Shown here one piece after another: positions 1 to 10,771 of a stretch of DNA of 64,000 nucleotides (the first letter of the stretch is position 1; each line of letters begins with the position of its first letter). The stretch spans positions 14,681,501-14,745,500 of the forward strand of contig NC_088323.1 in the NCBI RefSeq assembly GCF_910592395.1. The letters are read 5' to 3'. Made by a program: the position numbers and the translations under genes. Source of the stretch: Lineus longissimus. Lineage: Eukaryota > Nemertea > Pilidiophora > Heteronemertea > Lineidae. Below the pieces are notes generated by a model that worked only from the letters and a program-made list of their open reading frames with translations, made no database searches and had not been told where the DNA came from.

Positions 1-30
1 AATCATTATTTAAATTATTTTGTGCTGAAA

Positions 31-86
31 ATTACTGAAGGGTGGCCTACCTGCTACCTTCAGTAATTCTGCTACCTTCAGTAATT
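31..86. repeat. Short inverted repeat at left edge
   Basis: ATTACTGAAGG is followed by two copies of its reverse complement, CCTTCAGTAAT, so either copy can pair with the first as a short hairpin. It may be the end of a repeat that continues left of the window. No gene is associated with it. Confidence 0.5.
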
Positions 87-249
87 TTCATTTAAAAGAA
101 ATACAGCAATCCTTACCATTCTTACACTTGACCTATGGATTGCCCTGGAGTAATGCACATAAGTATGCTCTTAAATCTATTAATACAGGCCAAAGCTGAT
201 CATCCTGCTACTCTTGGACTGACCGACTCATCCAAGTTCTCTTTGACTG

Positions 250-575
250 TCCCCGGTGGTAAATGTCCGGGGGGCAGACGTCCTAGGGGGGCAGAAGTCC
301 TAGGGGGGCTAATGTCGGGGGGGGGAAATGTCCGGGGGGGGCAGATGTCCTAGGGGGGCAGAAGTCCTAGGGGGGCTAATGTCCGGGGGGCAAATGTCCG
401 GGGGCAGATGTCCTAGGGAGGCAGAAGTCCTAGGGGGGCTAATGTCCGGGGGGCAAATGTCCGGGGGGCAGATGTCCTAGGGGGGCAGAAGTCCTAGGGG
501 GGCTAATGTCCGGGAGGCAAAAATCCGGGGGGAAAGATCCGGGGGGCAGATGTCCGGGGGGCAAATGCCCTAGAA
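250..575. repeat. G-rich higher-order minisatellite
   Basis: A roughly 15-17 bp motif made of a G5-G7 run plus a short tail (CAAATGTCC, CAGATGTCC, CAGAAGTCC or CTAATGTCC) repeats about 20 times. Four variants recur in fixed order, giving a higher-order unit of about 64 bp and four to five cycles. The closely spaced G-runs on the plus strand could form G-quadruplexes. The open frame crossing it is a by-product of the repeat. Confidence 0.85.
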
Positions 576-1428
576 TCCTTACATGGGTACGGTAATCACC
601 ACTGACATCATTTTAAAAATATTAAGAAGGAAAATATTGAAATAAATGAAACTTATGATTTGAATTTGTAATTTATGAAATTTGTTTGATAGTCCAATCC
701 TTTGAACATTTTCTAATGCATACCAGAGCTGCCCTATAAACTCGAACTGTATAGTACCTTCTATCAAATATAGATTTTAATCCATTCTTGTTACTATTAG
801 TGAGCGTCAGGTATTATCTTCCTCTGTTCCTTCTTTAAACCGGGCAATGATCATATTTCGTTCCATCATATTCCGTAAATTTCGTTTATAGATCGTGTAT
901 TGGGCTAGGCCTGAATTATTATAATGGCGAGGCAAGGGACAAAATAACTTTATGATTATGACTACCATGGAAAAAAAAGAAGTGATACAAGCCTCTCAGG
1001 ATGGTATCTGTTTGTGATAATGTCATGACGTCATCAACATCAAAACAAAACAATGGCTGTTGTAAATTCGCTGTATAAACATGACGTAATGGATTTTTTG
1101 GCCGAATTTCTTTTGGTTTCGTTCCCAGTTTGTTGCGAAATCTGTTCTGCCATACGTTTACATCGCAACAGGAAATATCCAGATGACAATTTATTATTTC
1201 TATTACAAAATATCTTTCAGAGCCTCGACCACAATATCTGGGCAAAATATGACGAAACTAAGGTTTTATGGATTGTTTCATTCTCGTCCCAGGTCCCCCT
1301 CTTCTAGGGTATTTCACACTGGTCCATCCATATCTAGATCAAACCGGATCAATTTAGATTCGACGGTAGCGTAAAAGTAACGTGCGCCAGTGTGATCTGG
1401 TCATGTCTGGTCCGATTCAATGAGGCCT
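576..1428. other. Intergenic, no supported feature
   Basis: The segment is AT-rich with only short, overlapping, unrelated reading frames on both strands. At 1306-1430 there is a weak inverted similarity (CACACTGGTCC against CCAGTGTGATCTGG) that may be another short transposon. I see no conserved domain, RNA gene or promoter. Confidence 0.5.
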
Positions 1429-1872
1429 AAGCCCGCAGCACACTAGCCGCCAACTTTGGCGACAAGAAGCGTTCAGCTGACGCCTCTCGACGCCGAAGTT
1501 GGCGGCCATTGGATCCCGGTCAGAGCACATCTGCCCAGAATTGGCGTCCAGTAGCGTCTTTTCCGCCACTTTAGGCTGCCATTTTGAAATCATGTGACAT
1601 CAAGACGCAAGCTGATTGGCTACAGCCTCGCCGCCGACGCCAAGTCTGGCGGCCATCCGTAGCACACCTGCCTTCTTCTTGCGTTCAAACGCGGCGACAC
1701 GCGTCAAAAGTCAAACATGTTAGATATTTGGCGTTTAGTTGCGGCAAGTGGCGTCAAGTCGCGTTCGCCGACGCCGTTCGCAGCAGACTAGGGATTTTTC
1801 AGGCGTTCAGGACACTTGCGGCAAAAAACGCCTCTGAACGCCGAAGTTGACGGCTTAGTGTGCTGCGGGCTT
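1429..1872. mobile_element. Non-autonomous TIR element, copy 1
   Basis: The segment begins AAGCCCGCAGCACACTAGCC and ends with the inverse (TTAGTGTGCTGCGGGCTT), giving terminal inverted repeats of about 28 bp. The 444-bp interior is rich in GGCGTC/GACGCC words and has no transposase-like frame. It is followed directly by a second copy that lacks its own left terminus, so the right TIR at 1844-1872 serves as the junction. The class is unassigned. Confidence 0.75.
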
Positions 1873-2282
1873 TCGGCTGACGCCTCTCGACGCCAAAGTT
1901 GGAGGTCAGTGGATCCCGGTCAGAGCACACCTGCCCAGAATTGGCGTCCAGTAGCGTCTTTTCCGCCACTTTAACCCATCCTGGGCCATGCAGCGCGAAA
2001 TCATGTGACATCAAGACGCAAGCTGATTGGCCATAGCCTCGCCGCCGACGCCAAGTCAGGCGGCAATCCGTAGCACACCTGGCTTCTTCTTGCATTCAAA
2101 CGCGGCGACAAGCGTCAAAAATCAAACATGTTAGATATTTTGCGTTTAGTTGCGGCAAGTGGCGTCAAGTCGCGTTCGCCGACGCCGTTCGTAGCAAACT
2201 AGGGATTTTTCAGGCGTTCAGGACTCTTGCGGCAAAAAACGCCTCTGAACGCCGATGTTGGCGGCTAGTGTGCTGCAGGCTT
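1873..2282. mobile_element. Non-autonomous TIR element, copy 2 in tandem
   Basis: This is a second copy of the preceding element at a 400-bp offset, starting at the GGCTGACGCCTCTCGACGCC block and ending in TAGTGTGCTGCAGGCTT. It is highly similar to copy 1 but has several substitutions and one replaced stretch near 1975-1990. A left TIR is missing because the copy abuts the right TIR of copy 1. Unequal exchange, or excision and repair between nested copies, would explain it. Confidence 0.75.
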
Positions 2283-2939
2283 AGAAAGTGGGCCCTCCCT
2301 ACTTTTGTTACACTGTTTTTCTTCGTGTAAACACGGTAACATTTCTGAGACCACGACGTTCTTGACGTCGTGAGCACTGCGATATGGTCTTGTCTATCCT
2401 TGATTGTTTTAGTCCCGCGTTAACAGCCCCAATATACATGGTTGAATGAGGCCCCGGTTTTGCCATCGAAGACTTCACTCGCGTGCTCGATTACTCTTAC
2501 GGCTCTTCTTGTGGTTACTGGATGTTGGTTGTGTCACCAAAATCGCGAGGGCGGCGCTAAAATATAGACCAACATCGAGGCGGAACCGAGGTTTTGCTTA
2601 TATATGTACTGATATGTACATGTACATGTTTCTTATAATGGAGACATAATGTATAAGACTACATGAATACAGGTATATTACGCTGAAGATTTGGTTAAAA
2701 AATGACGTAGAAATAATCAAATTCGTTGGGGTCTGGAAAAGTTTTATATTCCCTGCACTATGAATCAAATGACTTTCTATAGGACTTATTCAGCCATGCA
2801 GATTCGAGTCGAGTCGGTGTTAGCAACGGAATGTGGGTGATAACTCTGTCTGATTTTAGATTTTTCCGTTTACCATTTTATGTTATTTGATCTGTAGAGT
2901 GGAAGGTGACTGGGCAGCCGACAGTCATGTAATAATGCC
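2283..2939. other. Intergenic, no supported feature
   Basis: Only short chance frames are present. A run of TATATGTACTGATATGTACA near 2600 is a simple alternating purine-pyrimidine stretch. The last few hundred bases lie downstream of the minus-strand pseudogene stop at 2940 and would contain its former 3' end. Confidence 0.4.
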
Positions 2940-4915
2940 CTAATTAATGCCATTGGTCCTTCGAACATAAACGTCGATCGCGTCGTATACAGAATTGCCC
3001 TGTTCATTTTTATCTCGACTCAAATGCAAAATATTCCTACGTTCATCAATCATAACCTTTTTAAATTTAAGGTCATCAAGAAAGCCCTGACTTGACCTAT
3101 CTATCCGTATATATATTTCTTGCGACGCTAATTGGTTGATATTCGTAAGAAATGAACTGTTTACAAAGCAACTTGCGTCAATGTCAACACTAAAAAGATG
3201 AACCGCGTCGCCTTGACGACTAGCGGCGAATATCATCAGAGAGTCGAAACACTCTTCATGAAGTCGCCCTACTCTTGACACGGAAAACGTTTGCCTTTTG
3301 TTTAAATCTTGCGATATGTTGCGGAAGACTACCAACTTCCGGTAAAGAGGACTGACTTGGTAGACTAAATATGCGTCGGTCCTATAGAGCGGGAAGCAGC
3401 AGCCATGTTTCACGAAACGGACGAGACGCAGGAACGACACAGAGGTAGTGCGGTTCTCTATAAATTTATAGACGGAGTTATCACCTGTTGGCCTATTCTT
3501 CTTAACAGCATTGTAAAGAGTTACATAAACACATTTCCATAACCCGCGCAAGATATTACAAATATGAATTCATTAATGACATAAATGTCCAAGGAGGGGA
3601 TTTGACATTTATCTTTGCGCGGAGGAATTAGACGTCTCACCAACTTCCCTGTTGAAATATCGCGGAGCGTTATCTCAGCAATAGCTTTTCCTTTGACCGA
3701 TCTCTTTATCCATTTTGTCATAAGGTAGGTAGAAAATAGGTCTATGTCGCGATGGATGAATGATTGATCCCTGTTTAAGTAGTAAGTGCTGTTATGATAC
3801 ACCCGTCCATGTTGGTTATAACCGCTAGCATTGAACTTGTAGAAAAGTAGCCTATGCCAGAGGGTATTGGTTGTTCTATGTACAATACCATAATCAGTGG
3901 ACGCGTTGGGTGAAATGAAAGCAACACATCATTTTTGTTCATCAATATTATTGGTGGTGAGAAAGGTACCTTTCGATACAGGTGATGATAATGTTTCTGG
4001 TTGACCTATATTAATCGCCGAGTGAACATTATATGTTAACAAACCATCAGGCCGGGGCATCCACTGATACCAGGGGCAGGCGCATTCTCCTCCAAACCCC
4101 TTTAACAGGTGTAGAAGTTTATAATGTCCCAGGATAGAATGTCTCGGGAACAAAGGATTATACATGTATCATGCGCTTTACTCTCTGAACTATTGATGGT
4201 GATGGCCTACCATAGACGTCAGAATATAATAGGGCCGGACACTTTTCCCAGGGGACATTTTCTATCTCTACACTGGCAAGGGCAAATCAGCGTAATGTGT
4301 AGTTTCTATATGCCGCATCTCACTTCATTGATTTAGAGTATCACCTTCTTATAAATTTCAACCGACATGAGACTTTGCCTGGAATGCTTAAGATGCACAA
4401 AGAATCTCCCAATCGAATTGAATCGGTAATGAGCTCGTGTCACATCCCCTCGACTGTGGTGAAATGGAACAACCCGTTCCCGGATTTGAATTTTACCGGA
4501 ACCTTTCCGGACGAGGCCATCTCTTGGGGTGTAGATGTTTTGAAACGCGACCGCAAATGGTCCAGGTAGGGCGATTATGAATACTGTATCGGACCAAGAA
4601 CAGTTTAAAATCAAGACGGATTATTTTCTGGGGAAGCGCTTTATATTTTTAATCAAATGTTTCACAGGTTCGTATTGGTTATCCTGTCTGAAAGCAATGA
4701 GATGACGGGTAGCGGCACTCAGCGTATACACATCCCTGCTTATGACATATATAACGTAGGGATATCCCTTCAGAAGAACAAAAGTGGCATTTCTATGAAT
4801 TACATCAAAAGCTCCACTTCTATTTTCATATTCGATTGGGTCATAAATGGTTACTATCTGTCGTCCTCGGATTTGGCAAAGATTAGAATCTTGCCTTGAT
4901 ATCCATAAAACAGAT
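2940..4915 (-). pseudogene. Broken intronless beta-propeller/F-box-type protein gene
   Basis: Reading leftward from about 4915, one frame stays protein-like with only a TAA at 4623-4621 before a TAG near 4333. A transposon fills 4275-4106. Coding then resumes from about 4100, has an in-frame TGA near 3931, and continues to about 3545, where a frame change is needed to reach the 3' part ending at 2940. Propeller-like landmarks are DISTGKLVRRL (near 3640) and repeated hydrophobic strands such as TFVLLKGYPYVIYVISRD (near 4760) and DTVFIIALPGPFAVAFQ (near 4570). The strand pattern and the 'DISTGKL' phrase are typical of WD40-like or F-box-associated propellers in invertebrates, but no F-box is visible and the family call is tentative. 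A possible acceptor (TTTTGTTACAG) sits just upstream at about 4930. Two stops, a frameshift and the insertion indicate a dead gene; real introns are an alternative for some of the breaks. Confidence 0.55.
4106..4275 (-). mobile_element. CCGGTGTA-family MITE inside the pseudogene
   Basis: On the minus strand it starts CCAGTGTA and ends TACACCTG. Internally it matches the family words AAAAGTGTCC, GGCCCTATT, TCAATAG and CATTCTATCCTGGGACAT that also occur at 58071-58241 and 61963-62133. It is more diverged than those two copies. It lies between two protein-like segments of the propeller pseudogene, so it inserted after or while that gene decayed. Confidence 0.8.
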
Positions 4916-5322
4916 TTAACCCTTTAACCCTGTAACAAAATTATTTTCGTGGGATCATAACTTTTCCAGAGAAATTCCCACGTTCTGTGTCAAAGAGATG
5001 AAAAACAGTGATTTTTCGGATAATAAAAATAAATTGAAGAAATTTCTGCTTGTACACTAGGGTGTCACTATTCGCATATCCTATAAATCGCCTTTGTCGA
5101 ATTCGAATTTGTGTCTGTACATGACACGGTATTGGCGTTTTTCTTGACCGTACACGATAACATATTTGTATGGTGTGGAGGTTAATTGAAGTTGTATTAG
5201 TATAATTTTCCCAGATTTTCCATTGAAAAACCAGGCAACCTTTTTTTTATAGCAAAAGGTAGTATAATTAACATTGCTCTTTTGACTTTATATCGACTAA
5301 TTATGATATTCTAGAAATATAA
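4916..5322. other. Intergenic, no supported feature
   Basis: AT-rich sequence with no recognisable coding, RNA or repeat signal. If the propeller pseudogene came from a spliced gene, its upstream exons could lie here, but I could not find one. Confidence 0.35.
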
Positions 5323-5477
5323 CAGGCGCGGATCCACGGCGGCGCTCGAGACGCCCGCCCCCTCCCCCCGTATTTCATGAAAAATATTTGAAATTGACCA
5401 TAAAATTTGAGAAAACACCAGGAATTTTGGTGAGAAGTGCCGTGCCCCCTCATTTTCGGCTTCTGGGTCCGCCCCTG
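5323..5477. mobile_element. MITE with CAGGGGCGGATCCA-type termini
   Basis: The left end CAGGCGCGGATCCACGG and right end TGGGTCCGCCCCTG form the inverted CAGGGGCGGATCCA terminus that is widespread in small hAT-like elements of animals. The interior holds ATTTCATGAAAAATATTTGAAATT, which is shared with a second copy at 23904-24062. It is 155 bp long with no coding capacity. Confidence 0.75.
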
Positions 5478-5782
5478 TACATGTATTAGGTATATGCCCT
5501 AGCAGTGCAATAGCATTTACCGACGGCAAATACTTTTCTCAATACCAACAACACACCACGCACTGATAACAACCATGTTGTCGTCAACTCGGTGCGTGCT
5601 TGATTATAAGGCCAAATATGTATCCTGTTATCAAGAATGATGAGGCTGATGTGGAAAGACCTTACACAATTGCGCTAACCTGTCAAAGAGATTGTCGCCA
5701 GCAGTCCACGCATGCGCAGAAGCTATCGCTAAGTACATTTTGGGTATAACGAGGAATGATTAGGTTTTACATCGAAGCTTAC
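5478..5782. other. Flank of PAN exon, presumed intron
   Basis: This non-coding stretch lies downstream, on the minus strand, of the PAN-domain exon whose donor is GTAAGC at 5782. A continuing exon of the same gene should lie further left, but no matching cysteine-rich exon is visible between here and the window edge. Confidence 0.35.
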
Positions 5783-6005
5783 CCTCTTTTGGTACATCCG
5801 GGAACCTGGGTTTCTATACCCCTCCGCCTTCTCCATACACGTGCCATTCTTTTTACTGATCTGACACAAAAACATTACATCATCAGGCTGAACAACCAAA
5901 GTAGAACACGACTGTTTAATGCACCGAACAGCACATGCTAGAACTGATATAACGTACTCGTAGCCCAAGTCTGGCTGAAAAATGCCCCAGTCCAACACGA
6001 TACTC
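5783..6005 (-). CDS. PAN/apple-domain exon (partial gene)
   Basis: The minus-strand frame contains CAVRCIKQSCSTLVVQ followed by MFLCQISKKNGTC and then GYRNPGSRMYQKR. The spacing C-x3-C-x4-C-x13-C, with a hydrophobic strand between the third and fourth cysteines, is that of PAN/apple domains. These are extracellular protein- or carbohydrate-binding modules of secreted and surface proteins. A good acceptor (ATATTTCAG) precedes 6005 and a consensus donor (AGG|GTAAGC) follows 5783, giving a 223-nt exon with a phase-2 start and phase-0 end. No signal peptide or neighbouring exon is identified, so the parent gene is unknown. The degenerate copies directly to the right were derived from this exon or its ancestor. 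The domain call is by pattern only; the exon could itself be an unexpressed member of the array. Confidence 0.6.
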
Positions 6006-7080
6006 CTGAAATATTCGTTTTGATATGCTGCGGTAAATTTTGTGCGTCACCCTGTAATATTCCATCCTCTGCCTAAACAATCAAAGAGAACACGCCTGTT
6101 TGATGCAGAGTATAGCACATACCACAACAGATATAACGTCTTATAGCCAAAGTCTGGCCGTAAAATGTCCTAGTCCAACAAAATCCTCTTAGAATACTCG
6201 TTTTGACATGCCGAGGCTATTTTTATTTGCGTCACTCTGTATTATTCAGTAAGAACATTTCATCCTCGGTCTCACAGTGAACAAGCAGAGTAGAACACGC
6301 CCTTTTAACGTAGAGTATAGCACATACCAGAAGAGATATAACGTCTTATAGCCAAAGTCTGGCCGTAAAATGTCCTAGTCCAACAAAATCCTCTTAGAAT
6401 ACTCGTTTTGACATGCCGAGTCTATTTTTATTTGCGTCACTCTGTATTATTCAGTAAGAACATTTCATCCTCGGTCTCACAGTGAACAAGCAGAGTAGAA
6501 CACGCCCTTTTAACGTAGAGTATAGCACATACCACAACAGATATAACATATTATAGCCAAAGTCTGGCCGTAAAATGTCCTAGTCCAACAAAATCCTCTT
6601 AGAATACTCGTTTTGACATGCCGAGTCTATTTTTATTTGCGTCACTCTGTATTATTCAGTAAGAACATTTCATCCTCGGTCTCACAGTGAACAAGCAGAG
6701 TAGAACACGCCCTTTTAACGTAGAGTATAGCACATACCACAACAGATATAACGTCTTATAGCCAAAGTCTGGCCGTAAAATGTCCTAGTCCAACAAAATC
6801 CTCTTAGAATACTCGTTTTGACAAGCCGAGTCTATTTTTATTTGCGTCACTCTGTGTTATTCAGTAAGAACATTTCATCCTCGGTCCCACAGTGAACAAG
6901 CAGAGTAGAACACGCCCTTTTAACGTAGAGTATAGCACATACCAGAAGAGATATAACGTCTTATAGCCAAAGTCTGGCTGTAAAATGCCCCCAGTCCAAT
7001 GCATTGCTGTTGAAATACTCGTTTTGACATGCTACGGTCATTTTTGCGTCAATTTTGTGCGACACCCTGTTTACCGAGTA
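6006..7080 (-). repeat. Tandem array of decayed PAN-exon copies, 205-bp unit
   Basis: The phrase ACGTCTTATAGCCAAAGTCT recurs at 6136, 6341, 6546 (variant), 6751 and 6956, an exact period of 205 bp. A more diverged copy is the PAN exon at 5783-6005 itself, and the end near 7010-7080 resembles the intron flank of that exon. Read on the minus strand, each unit reproduces landmarks of the PAN exon in shifted frames: a VISVV-CA- stretch, a CSTLLV stretch and MFLL. Stops and lost cysteines break every unit. The unit also carries the intron-side CAGAGTGACGCAAAT flank. The inner copies are nearly identical, so amplification or homogenisation is recent compared with the decay of the coding frame. Confidence 0.8.
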
Positions 7081-8351
7081 AAACTGATGAACTGGCATAC
7101 AATAAATAGGCAACATACAAATAAGTGAAATTCATCATGAAATTGTCCTGAAGCTAACGATACAGAGACAGTGGCCAACCTATTTGGTTATAATGCCGCG
7201 TATTACTCGGCTCGTCCTTTAACGTCGCCTCCATCAAAGTCACTCTATCGAGAAACTAGAAAGGCAGCATGGACGCATGACTTTATCGAAAGTGGGCTTC
7301 GAAATTCGCCAACAATTGATAAGGTCACACATGCATTGATCGGTCTCTGCACCCTTAACCCTTTCACTGCTGAAGCCTCCGAGGACTCAAAAAAATTTCT
7401 TTTTCACCAAAACGATCATCCAATTGCATTGCAGGATAGACATAAATGTTCTGCATTGAAAATGATAATGATTTTCATCACGTTTTGTATTCTCAATTTT
7501 TCACAAATGTTTAGTGGGGTTCTCTGGTGGGGGGGGGCTGACATTACTGAAAAAATGTCCAGAAAAAAGAAAAATGTTTCAGCGCCTTTTTTTCAAGCAT
7601 AATTTGAAAGATAAGAGTATTATGATAAGGAAAAAAACACCATGTTTTATGAAATACCCTATAATTTTTTTCTGAAAACTCATTCATTATCAAAACCAGC
7701 CCCAGTTGCCCTGAGCCCCTTTTACAAACTTCACCCTAACATCTTTGTCAAGGCCGATACCATCGCCATCTCTGACCATAGGCTCCACCATTTTGGCTAT
7801 CACTTTTAGGATAGGATTTGTAAGTTCTAGTCGAAATTGTGGTACCTCAGGGCAACCCATAATGAATAAAACATTAACCTCAGTCAGTGACTGCTTCTTG
7901 AATTAGGCCATGTTTACTTTGGTAATACGGGCGTCAGGCCGTAACCTCATCCCTGTGATAAGCACTGCCGATTCCACTCTGGTCATCCTGTAACTGGAAC
8001 CAGGCGCCCACTTTTGTCTGCTGATATCATCTCCCAGGGCAGTATTACACTGTGATGCAGGACGATAGCTTAAAGCTGACGGGTCAAATTCATACACGTG
8101 ATATGATGGCGTGCATGCACTTGACGCCTCGACCCTCAATTCCAGCCATTACTCTGATCAGTCCATACTCCGGCGCACTGAAAGTAAGTGTGATGAGGCG
8201 GTCCTATTGTCGCTGCTGTTTGATTTGGGCGCCATTGAATCTGAATGTGCGGAAATCGCTCATCCGAATGTTGTGCTGTTGTTGTGCCTTTTGTAAAAAA
8301 AAGCAACAAAAGGTTGTAATATTGCATTTCAATACTTCGGCCGAAATATCT
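7081..8351. other. Intergenic, no supported feature
   Basis: A plus-strand open frame of 143 codons (7171-7602) contains no recognisable domain. It begins just after the array, and its composition (poly-G near 7530, A-rich end) looks non-coding. No splice-bounded exon or RNA gene is evident. Confidence 0.4.
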
Positions 8352-8574
8352 CTTAAAGGGACAATATAGACAGCAGCAAGACAGGCAAGATAATGATATC
8401 CGAAGTCGCCAATAGGGGTCCCTCACATCTCACAGTACGTCGAAATGATTCACGCTTGTACGAGGAATACATATAGTGCTGAATCTGACATAACCCAGGG
8501 CCCTTACATTGTATATTAGTCGCCTGAAGATGACCAAATAAGCCCCTCTGCTCCTGCCTAAAGTCGCCCTTTAA
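8352..8574. mobile_element. MITE, CTTAAAGGGAC family, copy A
   Basis: It begins CTTAAAGGGACAATATAGAC and ends GTCGCCCTTTAA, an inverted CTTAAAGGG terminus. Interior phrases AAGTCGCCAATAGGGG, CGTCGAAATGATTCACGCTT and ACCCAGGGCCCTT are shared almost word for word with the copy at 51592-51824. It is about 220 bp long and non-coding. Confidence 0.8.
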
Positions 8575-10386
8575 TGAAACGAAAGAAATTTGGCGGTTTT
8601 ATGCGCACTATTTTTGTAGCGTATGGAAAATGTCTGCGTAATGAGGTTTCTCGTTGCAGAAGATGATTTGAAGCGCTTACTCTATTGTTCCGTCCGACAA
8701 AAAAGCGGCTTTCTGTTTTCAGGCTCTTTTGGGTTAAACAATGATATATGTTCTATTGCATGATGAAGTTCTCCTCAATAGCTATTGATACACAATTTTC
8801 AAAGATTTCAGTTGAACAGATTGTTCACCAAATGTCGGGCGTAGGCTTGTCATGTGCAGACTCATGCACAACATTTGGGGGTCTGCATCGGGATTGGCTA
8901 ATAGTGGCTACACTCACGCCACCTATCGGTATATTACAGAGTATGATCGTCGATTTTCGAACATGTATTTTTTATTGAATCAAATTTGAAAGTGCATAAA
9001 AATGATCAAATTGGTAAATTTGTGAATGGCCAGCTCATATGAAAAACTTACACTTATAGAATATTTAAAACTGATCAGTTTATTCCCATGCGAAGATCGT
9101 GCAACGACAGAATTCTGTTGGGAATAACATTAAATATAATCGTTCACAACTATAGGCCCACCGGCAGTTAATCTCCTAGCCTCGCTTTTGGTAACGGTTG
9201 CATAGTTATACTTGCGCCGTGTAGTACTTGCGTATATTTGGTCTCTTCCGGTTTAGGAGGCATATAAAGCGCCAACTTCGTTTACCCAGGGGTCATTACG
9301 CTCCTATTGCTAATCATGTAGTTCCCGGATGTAGAGGTTGAATGAAGCACAGTCCTTTCACTAGGACAGTGACTTGCAGTGGCAAATCAACGCCACTCGT
9401 GGGGCCTAATAGTATTAGACTAATGTCGGACGCATTCACTTTTTAAAACTCGCTCTGTCATATAGTGTGTAGACTGGGTACCAATCTACGACGAAGATGG
9501 CATAATCAACCACGTGACCCGGACAGGAGAAGCAAGATACAAAAAACTGAATGAAGTCCAAGCCAATATTTACTGATAATATCATCGCTGCGTATAGCTA
9601 TCCAATTATGTCCTATATTTTCACCAATATTTAATGTACGTGTCATGTACTTTGTATAACATGTGCAACAGCAACAAATAATACTACACATGTGTCACAT
9701 TATGAATGCATGTCCTGTCGTAACTCTTTTGTATTTTTGTAACCGGCTCGAGTGTTTCAGAATTTTGAAGTGACGTACATGTACTTCCGTTATCCTTGAT
9801 TTTTGCTGCAGGAAACCAGCCTCGTTCCAAGTCATTGCGCCTCCGCCAATTCCTGACACAAGGTTGGATTGTAGCTAAGCGATCGACCACCCAAATATCA
9901 GGCCTATTTAGGCCTAGCCAAATACACGGTCCATTGTCTTTGAGTCCGCCCGCACCTGGGCCTAAATTCCCGTCTTATCAAAAAGGACCATCAAGGCAAA
10001 TCTTGATATCATCGACCCCACGAAATAGCTTTCGGGGTGGTCGATATAGCCCTTAACCGGTAAGTTCAATCAGCGTAACGCATCATTTCAGTTTACGAAT
10101 GAAATTCTTCTTAACAACGACGAGCACACAGCGTCGTATACACAGTGAAAACATGGGAATACAGAGATAAGTACATCATGCACTGATTAATATCAATGCT
10201 GGTTGAAAACAAAGAGTGAATTTTTTTATGATCTTGTTGCGGTTTTTACATGTGCAGACGCGCTTCGAAACAAAATCGATCTTAACTTTTGCGGAGTGTT
10301 TATTGAGTAACATTTCGATAAACAATTTGTTTTGAATTCGTTTACGAGCGTAATATTTATATGCAATGTCTTTACATCGGGTGGAG
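8575..10386. other. Intergenic, no supported feature
   Basis: There are only short frames without domains. The one structured item is a hairpin at about 10011-10045, ATCGACCCCACGAAA pairing with TTCGGGGTGGTCGAT. Similar hairpins occur at 40716-40752, so this is probably a small repeat family. Confidence 0.4.
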
Positions 10387-10520
10387 TAGAGAGTTTTTGC
10401 AAAGCATCCGAAACGCCAACTTGAACGCCTATCTCATTGTTTGACATCCTGGTAACGATGTCAAAAAAATGGGATAGGCGTTCACGTCGATTTTTTGTGG
10501 GCTTTTGCGAAAAAACCGTA
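10387..10520. mobile_element. Hairpin MITE, AGGGAGTTTTCGCAAA family, copy A
   Basis: The left end is GAGAGTTTTTGCAAAG and the right end TTTTGCGAAAAAACCGTA. The interior contains AACGCCTAT against ATAGGCGTT, so the whole 130 bp can fold on itself. Two other copies are at 21981-22108 and 34490-34616. Confidence 0.7.
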
Positions 10521-10771
10521 TGAAAGGCCTACTCGTGTATAGGATCAAAATCTTCACATTTTTAGATATTGATATAAACATTAAGACAAATAGATAAAGG
10601 AAAGTACACAATTTTCTATAAAATATCTATATCACGAATAAATTAACTGAAACATGATGGTTTTAGTCGTCAAAAGTGCAATAAAAAATGGGCCCTGTCC
10701 AGACCCCAAAAACGTGTTGGAAGCTTTTCTAATTTTTGTTTCAGCTATTAGATAGTAGAAAAACCAGGCTA
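10521..10771. other. Intergenic spacer
   Basis: AT-rich spacer between two small transposons, with no recognisable signal. Confidence 0.4.

Noticed and set aside
7171-7602. 143-codon plus-strand frame
   Set aside because: No recognisable domain; it runs through a poly-G tract and A-rich sequence.
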